Shown: positions 29,281 to 39,708, counted from the first letter of the stretch. The stretch is 64,000 nt of DNA from Betaproteobacteria bacterium (GCA_025362735.1 JANYFL010000039.1:52727-116726); one strand, 5' to 3'. Notes: generated from the sequence alone by a model not told the origin. A program made the numbers and translations.

Positions 29281-31134
29281 ATGAATTTCTTCGAACATCA
29301 GGATCACGCGCACAAACTGACGCGGCGTCTGATCTGGCTGTTCGTGCTGGCGGTCATCTGTATTGTCTTCGCGGTCAACGCCACACTCGCACTGGCCTGG
29401 CTGATTGCTTATCCCGTTCACAACGGAGCGAGCCTTGCCAACCGACTGCCTAATCATTTCTTTTTTACCAATACACTGATCACTCTGCTGTTCATCATCG
29501 GCGGCACCTTGCTTGAACTCTGGCGTTTGCGCGATGGTGGAGATGTCGTAGCGAAAATGGCGGGCGGACGTCTGCTGCAAAGCGCCAGCTACGATCCTGC
29601 TGAGCGGCGTCTCCTGAACATCGTTGAAGAAATAGCAATCGCTTCAGGAATATCCGTCCCGAAGGTCTACGTGATGGGTCGAGAAAATGGCATCAATGCC
29701 TTCGCTGCGGGTTATGGCCCTAACGAGGCTGTCGTCGCCGTCACGCACGGTGCCGTGACGCGCTTGTCGCGCGACGAATTGCAAGGCGTGATCGGTCATG
29801 AGTTCTCGCACATTCTCAATGGCGACATGCGCCTGAACCTGCGACTGATGGGTGTGCTCTACGGCATTTTGCTGATTGCAATGTTCGGCGGAAAGCTGAT
29901 GAGTCTACTGCGCCACAGTAGTGGCTCACGAAACAAAAACGGTGGTGCACCGATGCTTGCGCTATTCGTCGCCGGTCTCTGTCTTTGGATCGTCGGCTAT
30001 ATCGGTGTGTTTTTTGGACGCCTGATCAAGAGCGCAGTATCGCGACAGCGCGAATTTCTGGCCGATGCATCCGCGATCCAGTTCACACGCAATCCAGATG
30101 GCATCGGCGGCGCATTGCGCAAAATCGGCGGCTTGTCGAAGGCGCAGGAAGATGGTCTTGCCATCGGTTCGCAGATCCATCATATCAACGCCGAAAATCT
30201 TTCGCATATGTTTCTCGGCGCCGCACGGCCCAACTTCATGTCGGGTTGGTTGGCCACGCATCCGCCGTTGGAAGAACGCATACGACGCATCTACGGCCGC
30301 AGCATGCCGCTGATGAGTGCTCCTGAAGCACCCGTTGAATATCCAAAAAGTACACCACCTATTGCGCCGCTTCCGTATGTCGTTACCAGCCTTGCCGAAG
30401 TACAGGCCAGCACACCATCATCCGTGTTTCCGCCGCATACGATTCCGGAAACCCTGCGGCAAGCCGCCCGCATACCGATTACGGCACAGAAGATGATGCT
30501 GGCTTTGCTGCATGATCCCGTTAACCTTCCCAATAATCTGAACACAATCGACCGGGACACCTGGTTTCTCGCACTGAAACGGCTCGAACCGGAGTTGCAT
30601 TTGTCGCTCATTGATCTGGCCATACCTGCGCTCAAAGAACTGAATAACGGCGAGCGCGAACGCTTTCTTGCAAATGTGGATCAAGTAATCAAAGCAGACG
30701 GGCGCGTGACCCTCAAAGAGTTTGTCCTGCAAACCATTTTGTCTCGACGGTTGAACAATACGGCAGGCCGCGCTGTACCGATCCGTTATGCCAGCCTCGA
30801 GACATTGCGTCCCGCCGCCGCTATCGTCTTGTCTCTGGTTGCGCATGTAACTTCCACCCAGAGTATCAGTACACACACAGCATCCGAAGTATTTGAAAAA
30901 GGAGCCGGTATTCTCGGCCTGTCCGGCCTTACTCTGTTAGCGCGCGATGCCATTCATTTCGATGCCGTAAACCATGCCCTTAACCAACTCAATGAACTTG
31001 CTCCATTGAAAAAACCACTGTTGATTAAAGCCTTGATGTCGGTGGCCGGTCATCCCGTTCAATCAAGCCCATGTAATGATTTGCTGCGTGCGATCAGTAC
31101 TGCGCTGGACGTACCGACACCGATGCAGTTATAA
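29281..31134 (+). CDS. HtpX-like M48 family membrane metalloprotease with long C-terminal extension
   Basis: The first ~320 residues are an HtpX-type protease: two N-terminal transmembrane helices (about 18-44 and 60-80), the zinc site HEFSH (His173-His177), two further hydrophobic segments, and the third ligand Glu258 in REFLADASAIQF. HtpX-type proteases degrade misfolded membrane proteins. Unlike the roughly 290-residue HtpX, this one has 617 residues. The additional ~300 residues are mostly helical, with a segment LANVDQVIKADGRVTLKEFV that resembles a TerB-like acidic helical domain. It forms a pair with lemA. Confidence 0.88.
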   Translation: MNFFEHQDHAHKLTRRLIWLFVLAVICIVFAVNATLALAWLIAYPVHNGASLANRLPNHFFFTNTLITLLFIIGGTLLELWRLRDGGDVVAKMAGGRLLQSASYDPAERRLLNIVEEIAIASGISVPKVYVMGRENGINAFAAGYGPNEAVVAVTHGAVTRLSRDELQGVIGHEFSHILNGDMRLNLRLMGVLYGILLIAMFGGKLMSLLRHSSGSRNKNGGAPMLALFVAGLCLWIVGYIGVFFGRLIKSAVSRQREFLADASAIQFTRNPDGIGGALRKIGGLSKAQEDGLAIGSQIHHINAENLSHMFLGAARPNFMSGWLATHPPLEERIRRIYGRSMPLMSAPEAPVEYPKSTPPIAPLPYVVTSLAEVQASTPSSVFPPHTIPETLRQAARIPITAQKMMLALLHDPVNLPNNLNTIDRDTWFLALKRLEPELHLSLIDLAIPALKELNNGERERFLANVDQVIKADGRVTLKEFVLQTILSRRLNNTAGRAVPIRYASLETLRPAAAIVLSLVAHVTSTQSISTHTASEVFEKGAGILGLSGLTLLARDAIHFDAVNHALNQLNELAPLKKPLLIKALMSVAGHPVQSSPCNDLLRAISTALDVPTPMQL

Positions 31135-31192
31135 ATGTGAATCCAGCCTGATTCAATTTCAGGACACAAACAAGAACAAAGAAGGATTGAGA

Positions 31193-33222
31193 ATGTGTTT
31201 TAACAAATGCCTTGTACGCCATTGCACAAGCCTGTTTTTTTCACGACCCTAACCCTTTGGTCAGTTTATAGTTCAGCGAAAGTTTCCTCAGGTGATTTCA
31301 CGCAGGAACCACAGGCTGAATGGGATAAGGGTTCGCCAACATCTCCCAATATTACGAATTCACAACTCCTGATCCCACCGACGATCGATTATCCAGTGGA
31401 AGCCAAGAATCGCGGAATTGAAGCTGAATTCTTGATTCAATTTACTCTTGATGAAACGGGTGAAAAAAATAGCCTGCTATTTTTAGCGGCGACCTCATTG
31501 CAAAAAGATTTTTACGGAGATCCTTACAATTTTCAATATCTAGTGTTTTTATTCGAAGCTGAAATCAAGAAAGGTCTGAAGTCGGCACTGATCAGTCCGG
31601 CTGAGCTAAATGGGAGGCCAATAGCTACCGTCATGCAAATGCCATTGAGTTTCAAACTCGATAAAGATACTTTGCAAGAAACTGAACTTCTCGACAATAA
31701 ATTCCTTTGGATACCAAAGATACGTTATCCATCTCCTGCCAGAGATGCCGGAATCGAAGCCTTGCTGACGGTTCAAGCGTCTGTTGATGCACAGGGGGCA
31801 CTGCAAAACATCAAAATTGTTGAGGCGTCTTCAAGGGGCAAAGCGGGCGCAGGCAAGCAATTCAGCTTTGACGCCATTGTTGAGTTATTTGGTGATGAAA
31901 CGCGAAGACTAATGTCTGAAGCACGTTTCCCTCCAGTCGAAACGGGGCAAGCAGCCGCCGCTCGCGTTGCCCGTATCCAAGTTAATTTTATTTTGGATGA
32001 GAATGAAGCCGCACAAAAAGAATTTGCTCCGGCCAAAATGCTTTGGCATCCCTCCATCAAATATCCACCATTTGCCCTTGATGCTGGAATCGAAGCCAAT
32101 CTCGAGGTTGATTTCGAAATTGATGCAGATGGCAAACCGCACAACGCAAAGATTGTTAAGGCATCTTCTACCACTTTATCGGTGGACAATATTCCCGTGA
32201 ATGAGGAGGCAATCCGTTATTTATTTGAGCCGACTATCTCGAACACAGTGCTTGATCTTCGCTTTTCACCGCGCATTCAAAATTCCAGGCGCTCTTGGAC
32301 TCAAATCATCACACCCTTTAATTTCCAGTTGGGTTACACAGCAGAAAAACTCAAGGAAAAATTTTTAAACTCGGGTATTCAAAGTCCTCATAACGCCCAA
32401 GACTTCATACGGCGCGGTGATGCTTACATTGATTACTTTTTAGATCTCGACAAGGCGCAGTCCGATTATGATCACGCAATCTCGCTGGATCCAAAAAATG
32501 TATCGGCATACTTGAGGCGTTCAGACATGCGCCGCTATAAGGGAGATCATCGGGGTGCATTAGCTGATCTGGCAAATGCCTACCTAATTAACGCAACAAA
32601 TCCATGGACGCTATCCCGATTTGCCTTGTATTGGGCAAACGAAGGCAACTATAAACGTGCGCTTTAATACATTGAGCCTGCGATCGAGGTTGCGCCAACA
32701 ACTGTGGAATATTTAATACAACGCGGCATCATTTTGCATCTCAAGGGACAGGAACTCGATTCAATCAATGACTTTCGGACTGCACTCTTTATGGCGACGC
32801 CCTATCCATCGCTGGCTTCCATATGGTTGTATATATTGGAAGCCAAGCAAGGTAACGATGCGTCGGACGTATTGAATGGATATGCAAAACCGCGCCTGGA
32901 CAGAAGATGGCCTACGCCCATTCTGGATTTGTATATGGGCAAAATCAGCCCTGTGGCATTGCGCATGGTTTCCATGAGTCCATATCCATCCATACAAAGA
33001 AACCACCTTTGTGAGATTTCTGTTTATTTAGGATTTTGGTATCAGATCAAGGGGCATCAAAGTGAGGCACTCAGCAGTTTTAATGAAGCCGCAAATCAAT
33101 GTACCGGGATAGATATTTTCCAAGCAGTGGCCGTTTCGGAGATTCAACTTGCAAGTAAGCGCACAGACTCTGTATCAAAGCCGAAGCAGGTGACAACAAA
33201 GGCTGTGAAGCAGCGCCGCTAG
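31193..33222 (+). pseudogene. disrupted exported TonB-C-like/TPR repeat protein
   Basis: The reading frame is open from 31207 but stops at TAA 32665-32667; translation in the same frame then continues to 33222 with matching TPR sequence (YIEPAIEVAP...), so a nonsense change splits one protein. The natural start is probably the ATG at 31193 (AAGGA 6 nt upstream). It reads MCFNKCLVRHCTSLFF, a plausible signal peptide, and goes out of frame at a run of seven T (31235-31241); one more T would join it to the main frame. The protein has three TonB-C-like repeats, each with an IxYPxxAxxxGIEA pattern, then TPRs. No symbol is assigned. Confidence 0.75.
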
Positions 33223-33306
33223 TAAACCTGCCACACTACTGGCTTTGCTTTCTCCAAGGGAGTGCCGTGTTGTTTCAGATTTTTTTTACTCTACATGTTT
33301 AGTCTT

Positions 33307-34512
33307 ATGATCGAAGTGCCTTCGGTTTCGATGATTCAATGGACTGAAAACGACACCCCTCAATCGGCCCTCTGGCGGTCTGAAAACGGATCGGCACCAC
33401 CGAAACGTGTCGTCGTTGCTGATGACACTTTGACTGCAGACACGGCCTATCGGCTTGCTTGTGAGGGCACCGGCCTGCTCTGGCGCGGTGACTTTCAGAA
33501 TGCGCGGCAGTTGTTACTGGCACTGGCGCGGCGGATTGATCGGAAGCCGCGCAATGGACATAAAGCTGACAAAAACAAGCCCCCATCCCAGCCTTCCCCC
33601 AACGGGGGAAGGGGTGCTATCGAAGCTTTTCATCTGCATCGTCAAGCTCAAGCACAAAGGGCAAGAGTACTGGGAATGTTGCTGCTGCCGTTCGACGCCG
33701 ATCACAATGTCCCGCTCCGGCGTGCTCCGGATGTGCGACAGGCTTGTGCCGAAGCCTACGGCCCGGTATCGGATGAATCGCTCGCTTATGTAGCTTCGTT
33801 GCGTGAACTGCTGGGTTTGATCGGCGCGCATGAGTGGCGCAAGAAAGGCGTGGAGATTCCAGTGCTGGGTAATCCGCCGAACAATCGGATTCACCCCTGG
33901 TATGGGGTGTTCTCTCCTGTACGCGGCGAGTACCTCACTCTGGTCGCCCAAGCCCCATTGCCCAGAGCCTTGTCATCGAATAGTCTGGCTTTCGATATCG
34001 GCACCGGTACTGGCGTTCTGGCTGCGCTCCTGGCGCGCCGCGGCATACAGCGCATCGTGGCCACCGATCAGGATGCGCGTGCACTGGCCTGTGCCCGAGA
34101 AAATCTGACGCGACTCGGTTACAAGCAGGTTCAAGTGGTCGAGGCCGATCTCTTTCTCGAAGGCCGAGCTCCGCTGATTGTCTGCAATCCTCCCTGGGTT
34201 CCAGCGCGGCCCAGTTCGGCCATTGAGCATGCGATCTATGATCCAGACAGCCGGATGCTGCGCGGTTTTCTCGGTGGACTGGCCGCGCATCTGGAACCTA
34301 ACGGCGAAGGCTGGCTGATTCTTTCCGATCTGGCCGAGCATCTTGGCTTGCGCACGCGCTCTGAGCTGACGACAATGATTGAATCTGCAGGCTTGAAAGT
34401 ACTAAGCAAGATTGATATCAAGCCGCATCATCCCCGCACATTGGATAGCGATGATCCTTTGCATGCTGCACGCGCAGCGGAGGTGACTTCGCTGTGGCGA
34501 CTGGGCGTGTAG
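33307..34512 (+). CDS. class I SAM-dependent methyltransferase (HemK/PrmC-like core)
   Basis: The C-terminal half is a Rossmann methyltransferase with motif I FDIGTGTGVLAALLARRG, acidic Asp in VATDQDARAL and the catalytic-type tetrapeptide NPPW in IVCNPPWVPARPSS, which in PrmC/RlmF relatives binds a planar amide or adenine. The N-terminal ~190 residues are less conserved and may recognise the substrate; it is not evident which one. A C-rich palindromic repeat at 33580-33614 is read through in frame, encoding PPSQPSPNGGRG. The start is uncertain: ATGs at 33295, 33307 and 33331 share the frame and none has a strong ribosome site. Confidence 0.8.
   Translation: MIEVPSVSMIQWTENDTPQSALWRSENGSAPPKRVVVADDTLTADTAYRLACEGTGLLWRGDFQNARQLLLALARRIDRKPRNGHKADKNKPPSQPSPNGGRGAIEAFHLHRQAQAQRARVLGMLLLPFDADHNVPLRRAPDVRQACAEAYGPVSDESLAYVASLRELLGLIGAHEWRKKGVEIPVLGNPPNNRIHPWYGVFSPVRGEYLTLVAQAPLPRALSSNSLAFDIGTGTGVLAALLARRGIQRIVATDQDARALACARENLTRLGYKQVQVVEADLFLEGRAPLIVCNPPWVPARPSSAIEHAIYDPDSRMLRGFLGGLAAHLEPNGEGWLILSDLAEHLGLRTRSELTTMIESAGLKVLSKIDIKPHHPRTLDSDDPLHAARAAEVTSLWRLGV
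33580..33614. repeat. C-rich palindromic repeat inside a coding sequence (family A, copy 4)
   Basis: CCTTCCCCC-aac-GGGGGAAGG preceded by CCCCCATCCCAG matches the intergenic family seen at 20577 and 29170. Here it sits in the methyltransferase gene without breaking the frame and adds about a dozen low-complexity residues (PPSQPSPNGGRG) between two helical segments. Confidence 0.82.
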
Positions 34513-34555
34513 TCCGGTTAGAGCGCAGCGAAAACCGGTCACCGCAATAAACTCA

Positions 34556-34648
34556 ATCAAACCTCTCAACACAGAGACACAGAGAAATTCATGGGTCTTT
34601 CCTCCGTGTCTCGCAGTTTTTCTCTGTGACCTCTGTGTAAAGTTTTTG
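34556..34648. repeat. ACACAGAG-type inverted repeat (family B, copy 2)
   Basis: CTCTCAACACAGAGACACAG on the left pairs imperfectly with TCTCTGTGACCTCTGTG on the right, around CCTCCGTGTCTCGC. It has the same core as the outer arms at 23765-23978 and the copy at 54709-54812. It lies between the methyltransferase gene and the small membrane protein gene. Confidence 0.75.
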
Positions 34649-34723
34649 GGTTTGGATATTTCCTTAATGCGCTGAACATTGCCCTACATAATTTCATTGC
34701 ACATAACCGACCAGGAAGTATTT

Positions 34724-35053
34724 ATGCAGCCTGACCCCGAGAATGAACGCCGTCCCAACGGCATCGTCGCCATTCTGCTGTTTTTCCTGATGCTGTCGCC
34801 ACCGATTGGTCTGACGGTCTGGATCATCGCGGCAGGCTCTTGGCGCGAACATTACTTGCGATCAAGCTGGATCCGTGCGGGCTATGGAATCATTGTTCTG
34901 GCCACGCTGCCATTATTGCTGTTCCGTATTTTCACTAGCGACCCGAATCCGAATCCAATCGGTCTTGGCTTGTTGTTCGCAGCCGGGGTCGTGGTGGGCA
35001 GTATCAGCCTGGCGATTGGCGTGATACGGGTCTGGTTTGACCTGAAGGCGTGA
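34724..35053 (+). CDS. small three-helix membrane protein
   Basis: A 109-residue protein with three hydrophobic segments (about 14-38, 47-66 and 79-101) and a charged N-terminus (MQPDPENERRPNG). No family is recognised. The start at 34724 is favoured by AGGAAG about 6 nt upstream; the frame is open to 34679. It converges on the next gene with a 6-bp gap. Confidence 0.6.
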   Translation: MQPDPENERRPNGIVAILLFFLMLSPPIGLTVWIIAAGSWREHYLRSSWIRAGYGIIVLATLPLLLFRIFTSDPNPNPIGLGLLFAAGVVVGSISLAIGVIRVWFDLKA

Positions 35054-35059
35054 ATAGAA

Positions 35060-35443
35060 TCAGATTTCGTCCGGGAATGATGGCCCGCGGCGGCTCAGGA
35101 CTTCAGCGCGCAAGCCACGATCACCAAAGACCTCCACCAAACGCACATCGGTGCCAGGATTGGCTGCACGCAGACGTTCGAACTCGTCCTGGAGTTCCAG
35201 ATGATTTTCGAGCGAACGCGTGGTGCTGACACGGCCATTGACCAGTATCGCTGCCGCCACCGGTCTTCCCCAAAACCGCACCAGCTCAACATCGCGTTCG
35301 GGAAAATGGGCACAGGCCCGCTCGTACAATTCGCGCATTTCCTGCAACTCGTCCAGCGAGGCGCGATGCATATTCTCGCCATTGACTCGCAAGGTCAACC
35401 AGGCGGGATGCTCCTGCCGACGGGAAAAAGGGGTGACACTCAT
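35060..35443 (-). CDS. hypothetical protein
   Basis: The product has 127 residues if it starts at the ATG at 35443 (MSVTPFSRRQEHPAWLTLRV); the frame stays open to 35551, but those residues look random. It is soluble, charged, and appears to hold two similar halves (LDELQEMRELYERACAHFPERDV and LELQDEFERLRAANPGTDV, each followed by a short strand with VRF/VEVFG), suggesting an internal duplication. No family is recognised. It is divergent from glmU with about 135 bp between starts. Confidence 0.6.
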   Translation of the reverse strand: MSVTPFSRRQEHPAWLTLRVNGENMHRASLDELQEMRELYERACAHFPERDVELVRFWGRPVAAAILVNGRVSTTRSLENHLELQDEFERLRAANPGTDVRLVEVFGDRGLRAEVLSRRGPSFPDEI

Positions 35444-35580
35444 GAAAGATGGGGAATCGACCTCAAGATAGTCCTGAATTGGACCGATAGAACTGTGACA
35501 CGGATCGTATCCATTGTTATAACGGCACCTTCCGGCCTGTCTGAACAACAATCCAAAGCGTGCATGCTAGACTTTTTCTT

Positions 35581-36948
35581 ATGAACATTGTGATTCTAGC
35601 TGCTGGAATGGGAAAACGGATGCGTTCCGACCTTCCCAAGGTACTGCATCCACTCGCGGGCAAGCCTTTGTTGGCGCACGTCCTGGACACAGCCCGTAAA
35701 CTGAAACCCGGCCGTTTGATCGTGGTCGATGGCCATGGCGGTGAATTGGTACGCAAGAAACTTGCCGATGCCGGTCAGGCTGATGACCTCATTTTTGTAC
35801 GCCAGGCGCCGCAACTGGGAACAGGCCATGCGGTGCAACAGACGGTTGCCTATCTCGACGAATCGCAGCCTACACTGGTGCTGTATGGCGATGTGCCGCT
35901 GACCACTGAGATCACGCTGCAGCGTCTGGTCGAAGCGGCTGCGCAAAACAGCCTTGCGATTCTGACCGTCAATCTCAATGACCCCACTGGCTATGGCCGT
36001 ATTGTGCGTAATGCCGCCAATGGCATCGAACGTATCGTTGAACAGAAAGATGCCACAGCCAATGAACGTGCCATTCATGAAGTCAATACCGGCATCCTGA
36101 TCGCGCCGACCGTTGCACTCAAACGCTGGCTCAACAATCTGTCCAACAACAATGCGCAAGGTGAGTACTACCTGACCGATATCGTCGCGCAAAGCGTCAG
36201 CGACGGCGTGCCGGTCACTTCGGCGCAACCCGATCATGAATGGGAAACCTTGGGCGTCAACAGCCAATCGCAGCTGGCACAGCTGGAGCGCCAACATCAA
36301 TTAACCCAGGCGGAAGCCTTGCTTGAAGCAGGGGTCACTTTGGCTGATCCGGCACGGATTGATATTCGCGGCACGCTGAACTGCGGGCGCGATGTCAGTA
36401 TTGATGTGGGTTGCGTCTTCGAAGGCAAGGTCACGATTGCCGATCAGGTTCGCATCGGCCCGCATTGCGTGCTGCGCAATGTCAAGGTGGGTACCGGCAC
36501 GATCATCGAGGCCTTCAGTCACCTCGATGATGCAACGGTCGGTGCCGACAATCGCATCGGCCCTTATGCGCGTCTGCGTCCTGGTGCGGTGCTTGCCGAA
36601 GGCGTTCACATCGGCAACTTCGTTGAAGTAAAAAACAGTCAGATTGCCGCGCAGTCCAAAGCCAATCACCTCTCCTATATCGGCGACACGACAATGGGCG
36701 CACGAGTCAATGTTGGCGCGGGCACCATCACGTGTAATTACGATGGCGTCAACAAGCACCGTACTGTGATCGAAGACGATGTCTTTATCGGCAGCGACAC
36801 GCAACTGGTCGCACCGGTCACGGTAAAACGCGGCGCCACTTTGGGCGCAGGTACGACGCTGACCCAGGACGCACCGCAAGATCAACTCACTATTTCCCGT
36901 GCCAAACAACTTTCGCTGCCAAATTGGAAGCGTCCCATTAAAAAATAA
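35581..36948 (+). CDS. glmU: bifunctional UDP-GlcNAc pyrophosphorylase / GlcN-1-P acetyltransferase
   Basis: GlmU makes UDP-GlcNAc for peptidoglycan and LPS. The N-terminal uridyltransferase has [20 protein letters not shown] and YGDVPL; the C-terminal half is a left-handed beta helix with hexapeptide repeats (for example [31 protein letters not shown]). The 455-residue length from the ATG at 35581 matches the family, and a 7-residue upstream extension is disfavoured. glmS follows 9 bp after its stop, giving a two-step operon. Confidence 0.97.
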   Translation: MNIVILAAGMGKRMRSDLPKVLHPLAGKPLLAHVLDTARKLKPGRLIVVDGHGGELVRKKLADAGQADDLIFVRQAPQLGTGHAVQQTVAYLDESQPTLVLYGDVPLTTEITLQRLVEAAAQNSLAILTVNLNDPTGYGRIVRNAANGIERIVEQKDATANERAIHEVNTGILIAPTVALKRWLNNLSNNNAQGEYYLTDIVAQSVSDGVPVTSAQPDHEWETLGVNSQSQLAQLERQHQLTQAEALLEAGVTLADPARIDIRGTLNCGRDVSIDVGCVFEGKVTIADQVRIGPHCVLRNVKVGTGTIIEAFSHLDDATVGADNRIGPYARLRPGAVLAEGVHIGNFVEVKNSQIAAQSKANHLSYIGDTTMGARVNVGAGTITCNYDGVNKHRTVIEDDVFIGSDTQLVAPVTVKRGATLGAGTTLTQDAPQDQLTISRAKQLSLPNWKRPIKK

Positions 36949-36957
36949 GGACTCCGT

Positions 36958-38784
36958 ATGTGCGGTATCGTCGGTGCCATTGCGGCACGCAACATTGTTC
37001 CTGTGCTGGTAGAAGGCTTGCGCCGTTTGGAATATCGTGGCTATGACTCTTGCGGCGTGGCCGTTAATAACCAAGGGCTTAAACGTGCGCGTAGCGTGGC
37101 GCGCGTCGCAGAGTTGGATCAGCAAGTCAAAGATAGTCACTTCGAAGGCGTGATCGGTATTGCCCACACACGCTGGGCTACTCATGGCGCACCGGCGACC
37201 AATAACGCCCATCCGCATTTTTCGCCAAGCCAGACTGATGCCCGCATTGCACTCGTGCATAACGGCATCATTGAAAACTACGAAGAGATTCGCGCCGATC
37301 TCAAGACCAAAGGTTTCGTGTTTGAAAGTCAGACCGATACCGAAGTCATCGCTCATTTGATCAATCACCTCTACGATGGTGACTTGTTTCGTACGGTACA
37401 AAACGCGATCAAAAAATTGACCGGGGCCTACGCGATTGCCGTCTTCTGTCGCGATGAACCCAATCGGGTCGTGGGCGCACGCTTTGGCAGCCCGCTCGTC
37501 ATCGGCCTTGGCGAAGGCGAAAATTTTCTGGCTTCCGACGCGATGGCCATTTCGGGCACGACCAAGCACATCGTCTATCTGGAAGAGGGTGATGTTGTCG
37601 ATCTTCAACGCGACAGCTTCCACATCGTGGATAAGCAAGGCGCAATGGTCCAGCGTGAAATCCGGATCGTCGAGGCAGGCAGCGGTATTGAAGAACTGGG
37701 TCCTTACCAGCACTTCATGCAGAAAGAAATCTTCGAGCAGCCGCGTGCCGTGGCCGACACACTGGAAGGTGTAGAAGTCATTTCACCGGAGCTGTTCGGT
37801 GAGAAGGCGGCTGACGTGTTCAGCAAAATTGATTCTGTGCTGATTCTGGCTTGTGGCACCAGCTACTACTCTGGCCTGACCGCAAAATACTGGCTTGAGG
37901 CCATCGCCAAGATTCCCACGCAGGTGGAAGTAGCGAGTGAATACCGCTATCGAGAAAGCGTGCCCAACCCCAAGGCACTGGTCATGGTGATTTCGCAGTC
38001 GGGTGAAACAGCCGATACGCTGGCTGCGCTCAAGCACGCGCAATCCCTCGGGCACATTCACACGCTGGCAATCTGCAATGTTGCCACCAGCGCCATGGTG
38101 CGCCTGACCGAATTGCAATACCTCACGCGCGCAGGCGTTGAAGTCGGTGTGGCCTCGACCAAGGCCTTCACCACACAGTTGACCGCGCTATTCTTGCTCA
38201 CCTTATCGCTCGCCAAACTGCGCAAACATCTCAACCCCGCTCAAGAAGCAGCGGCGCTGCGCAACCTGCGTCACTTGCCCGCGGCGTTGCAAAGCGTGCT
38301 CGCGCTGGAACCGCAAATCGTCGCCTGGTCGCAGCAGTTTGCGCACAAGGAAAATGCTTTGTTCCTGGGCCGGGGGCGGCATTATCCGATTGCACTCGAA
38401 GGCGCGCTCAAGCTCAAGGAAATTTCATACATCCACGCCGAGGCTTATCCCGCGGGTGAACTCAAGCATGGCCCGCTCGCGCTTGTGACCAACGAGATGC
38501 CCGTCGTCACGATTGCGCCGAATGACAAGCTGCTGGAAAAACTCAAGTCCAACATGCAGGAAGTCCGTGCCCGCGGCGGTCAGCTCTATGTCTTCGCCGA
38601 TGGCGACACACACATTCAAAGCGAACCGGGCCTGCACGTCATCCGCATGCCCGAACACTATGGCGCCCTCTCGCCGATCCTGCACGTCGTACCGCTGCAG
38701 ATGCTGGCGTATCACACCGCCCTTGCGCGCGGTACCGATGTGGATAAACCGAGAAACCTGGCGAAGAGCGTGACGGTGGAATAG
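36958..38784 (+). CDS. glmS: glutamine-fructose-6-phosphate aminotransferase (isomerizing)
   Basis: GlmS forms glucosamine-6-phosphate, the substrate chain leading to GlmU. The Ntn-type glutaminase begins with the catalytic Cys2 (MCGIVGAIA); two SIS domains follow, with [18 protein letters not shown] and the C-terminal [11 protein letters not shown]. At 608 residues it is full length. Co-transcription with glmU is likely from the 9-bp spacing. Confidence 0.98.
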   Translation: MCGIVGAIAARNIVPVLVEGLRRLEYRGYDSCGVAVNNQGLKRARSVARVAELDQQVKDSHFEGVIGIAHTRWATHGAPATNNAHPHFSPSQTDARIALVHNGIIENYEEIRADLKTKGFVFESQTDTEVIAHLINHLYDGDLFRTVQNAIKKLTGAYAIAVFCRDEPNRVVGARFGSPLVIGLGEGENFLASDAMAISGTTKHIVYLEEGDVVDLQRDSFHIVDKQGAMVQREIRIVEAGSGIEELGPYQHFMQKEIFEQPRAVADTLEGVEVISPELFGEKAADVFSKIDSVLILACGTSYYSGLTAKYWLEAIAKIPTQVEVASEYRYRESVPNPKALVMVISQSGETADTLAALKHAQSLGHIHTLAICNVATSAMVRLTELQYLTRAGVEVGVASTKAFTTQLTALFLLTLSLAKLRKHLNPAQEAAALRNLRHLPAALQSVLALEPQIVAWSQQFAHKENALFLGRGRHYPIALEGALKLKEISYIHAEAYPAGELKHGPLALVTNEMPVVTIAPNDKLLEKLKSNMQEVRARGGQLYVFADGDTHIQSEPGLHVIRMPEHYGALSPILHVVPLQMLAYHTALARGTDVDKPRNLAKSVTVE

Positions 38785-38932
38785 AAGTGGGGGGCGCAAG
38801 GGTGCATCCGGCCAGAAAATGTAGGGAAATGGCATGGAGTCCTCCTCGGTAAACTGCTAGCTTTAACCCAGCTTCAGTTGGTCACGTCTGATGCTGTAGG
38901 GGGGAGCAGTCCATTCCATTGCCCTACGCGAG

Positions 38933-39664
38933 CTACTGACATCGAGCCATGCCGTTACCAACCAATACTTGTGGACAAGCCACGTTTGATCCATAGGGAA
39001 ATAGTGCCGGTTGCTGTTGAATGGGCACCTGCTGAGGTAACGTCGTTAGCTGTAAGTCCTGTGAGAACAGGGAAGAAGCGTTGGGACCGCGAGGGATGGC
39101 GTGAATGGTTCTGAAATTTGGAAACGACAAACGCTGCCAGGGACCAAGAATCATGTGATTGATGTTGTCATCGGCCCAAACCTCCACTTCGCCGTCAGAC
39201 CATATCAGCGTAGGCGTACCGTTTACGTGAACATTCAAAACATCGCCGTTGTGCCTCAGTTGATAGTTTTTTGTGGGTGACTCCTGGTCTTTAGGAACGG
39301 CTGATGGAACATATTGTGGCAAGTTGGCGACCGATTGGTCGGCAAAGCGATCTGCCGCCTCGATCAGGTCAATGACGTTGCCCGCAGCATCCAGGATTTG
39401 AAAGACATTGGCTCGGTTCGTTGCCTGAATACGGTAGCTCGGCCCAACGGCGCTCGATACGGCCTCTGACGCTGAAGATGCGGCACGAAGATCACAGGCC
39501 GCCCTGCCTACAGGCCGCAGACAAAATCGGGCCGCAGTTGTTGCCGTAGCCGCAACTTCACGAGCGGCTAATCCCCTGAGCATCCACCAGAAAGCATTGG
39601 CCTCTAAGGAATATGCACCAAGCAACAGAGCCAAAGCGGTAGAAAAAAGCATTTTTTGGTTCAT
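38933..39664 (-). CDS. exported hypothetical protein
   Basis: The 243-residue product has a clear signal peptide (MNQKMLFSTALALLLGAYSL ending EANA). The mature part has an Ala-rich helical segment, then a beta-rich region (YQLRHNGDVLNVHVNGTPTL and IWSDGEVEVWADDNINHM), and four cysteines: two early (FCLRPVGRAAC) and two near the end. No family is recognised. It follows a separate lipoprotein gene on the same strand, from which it is isolated by a terminator. Confidence 0.62.
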   Translation of the reverse strand: MNQKMLFSTALALLLGAYSLEANAFWWMLRGLAAREVAATATTAARFCLRPVGRAACDLRAASSASEAVSSAVGPSYRIQATNRANVFQILDAAGNVIDLIEAADRFADQSVANLPQYVPSAVPKDQESPTKNYQLRHNGDVLNVHVNGTPTLIWSDGEVEVWADDNINHMILGPWQRLSFPNFRTIHAIPRGPNASSLFSQDLQLTTLPQQVPIQQQPALFPYGSNVACPQVLVGNGMARCQ

Positions 39665-39708
39665 GATGAATTTCCCCTTTTGATCAAATCAATTATTTTT
39701 CTGGCAAT

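Noticed and set aside
36301..37713. 470-codon open frame on the minus strand opposite glmU and glmS
   Set aside because: It is fully antisense to two certain essential genes, shows no domain or signal, and reflects codon bias of the opposite strand.
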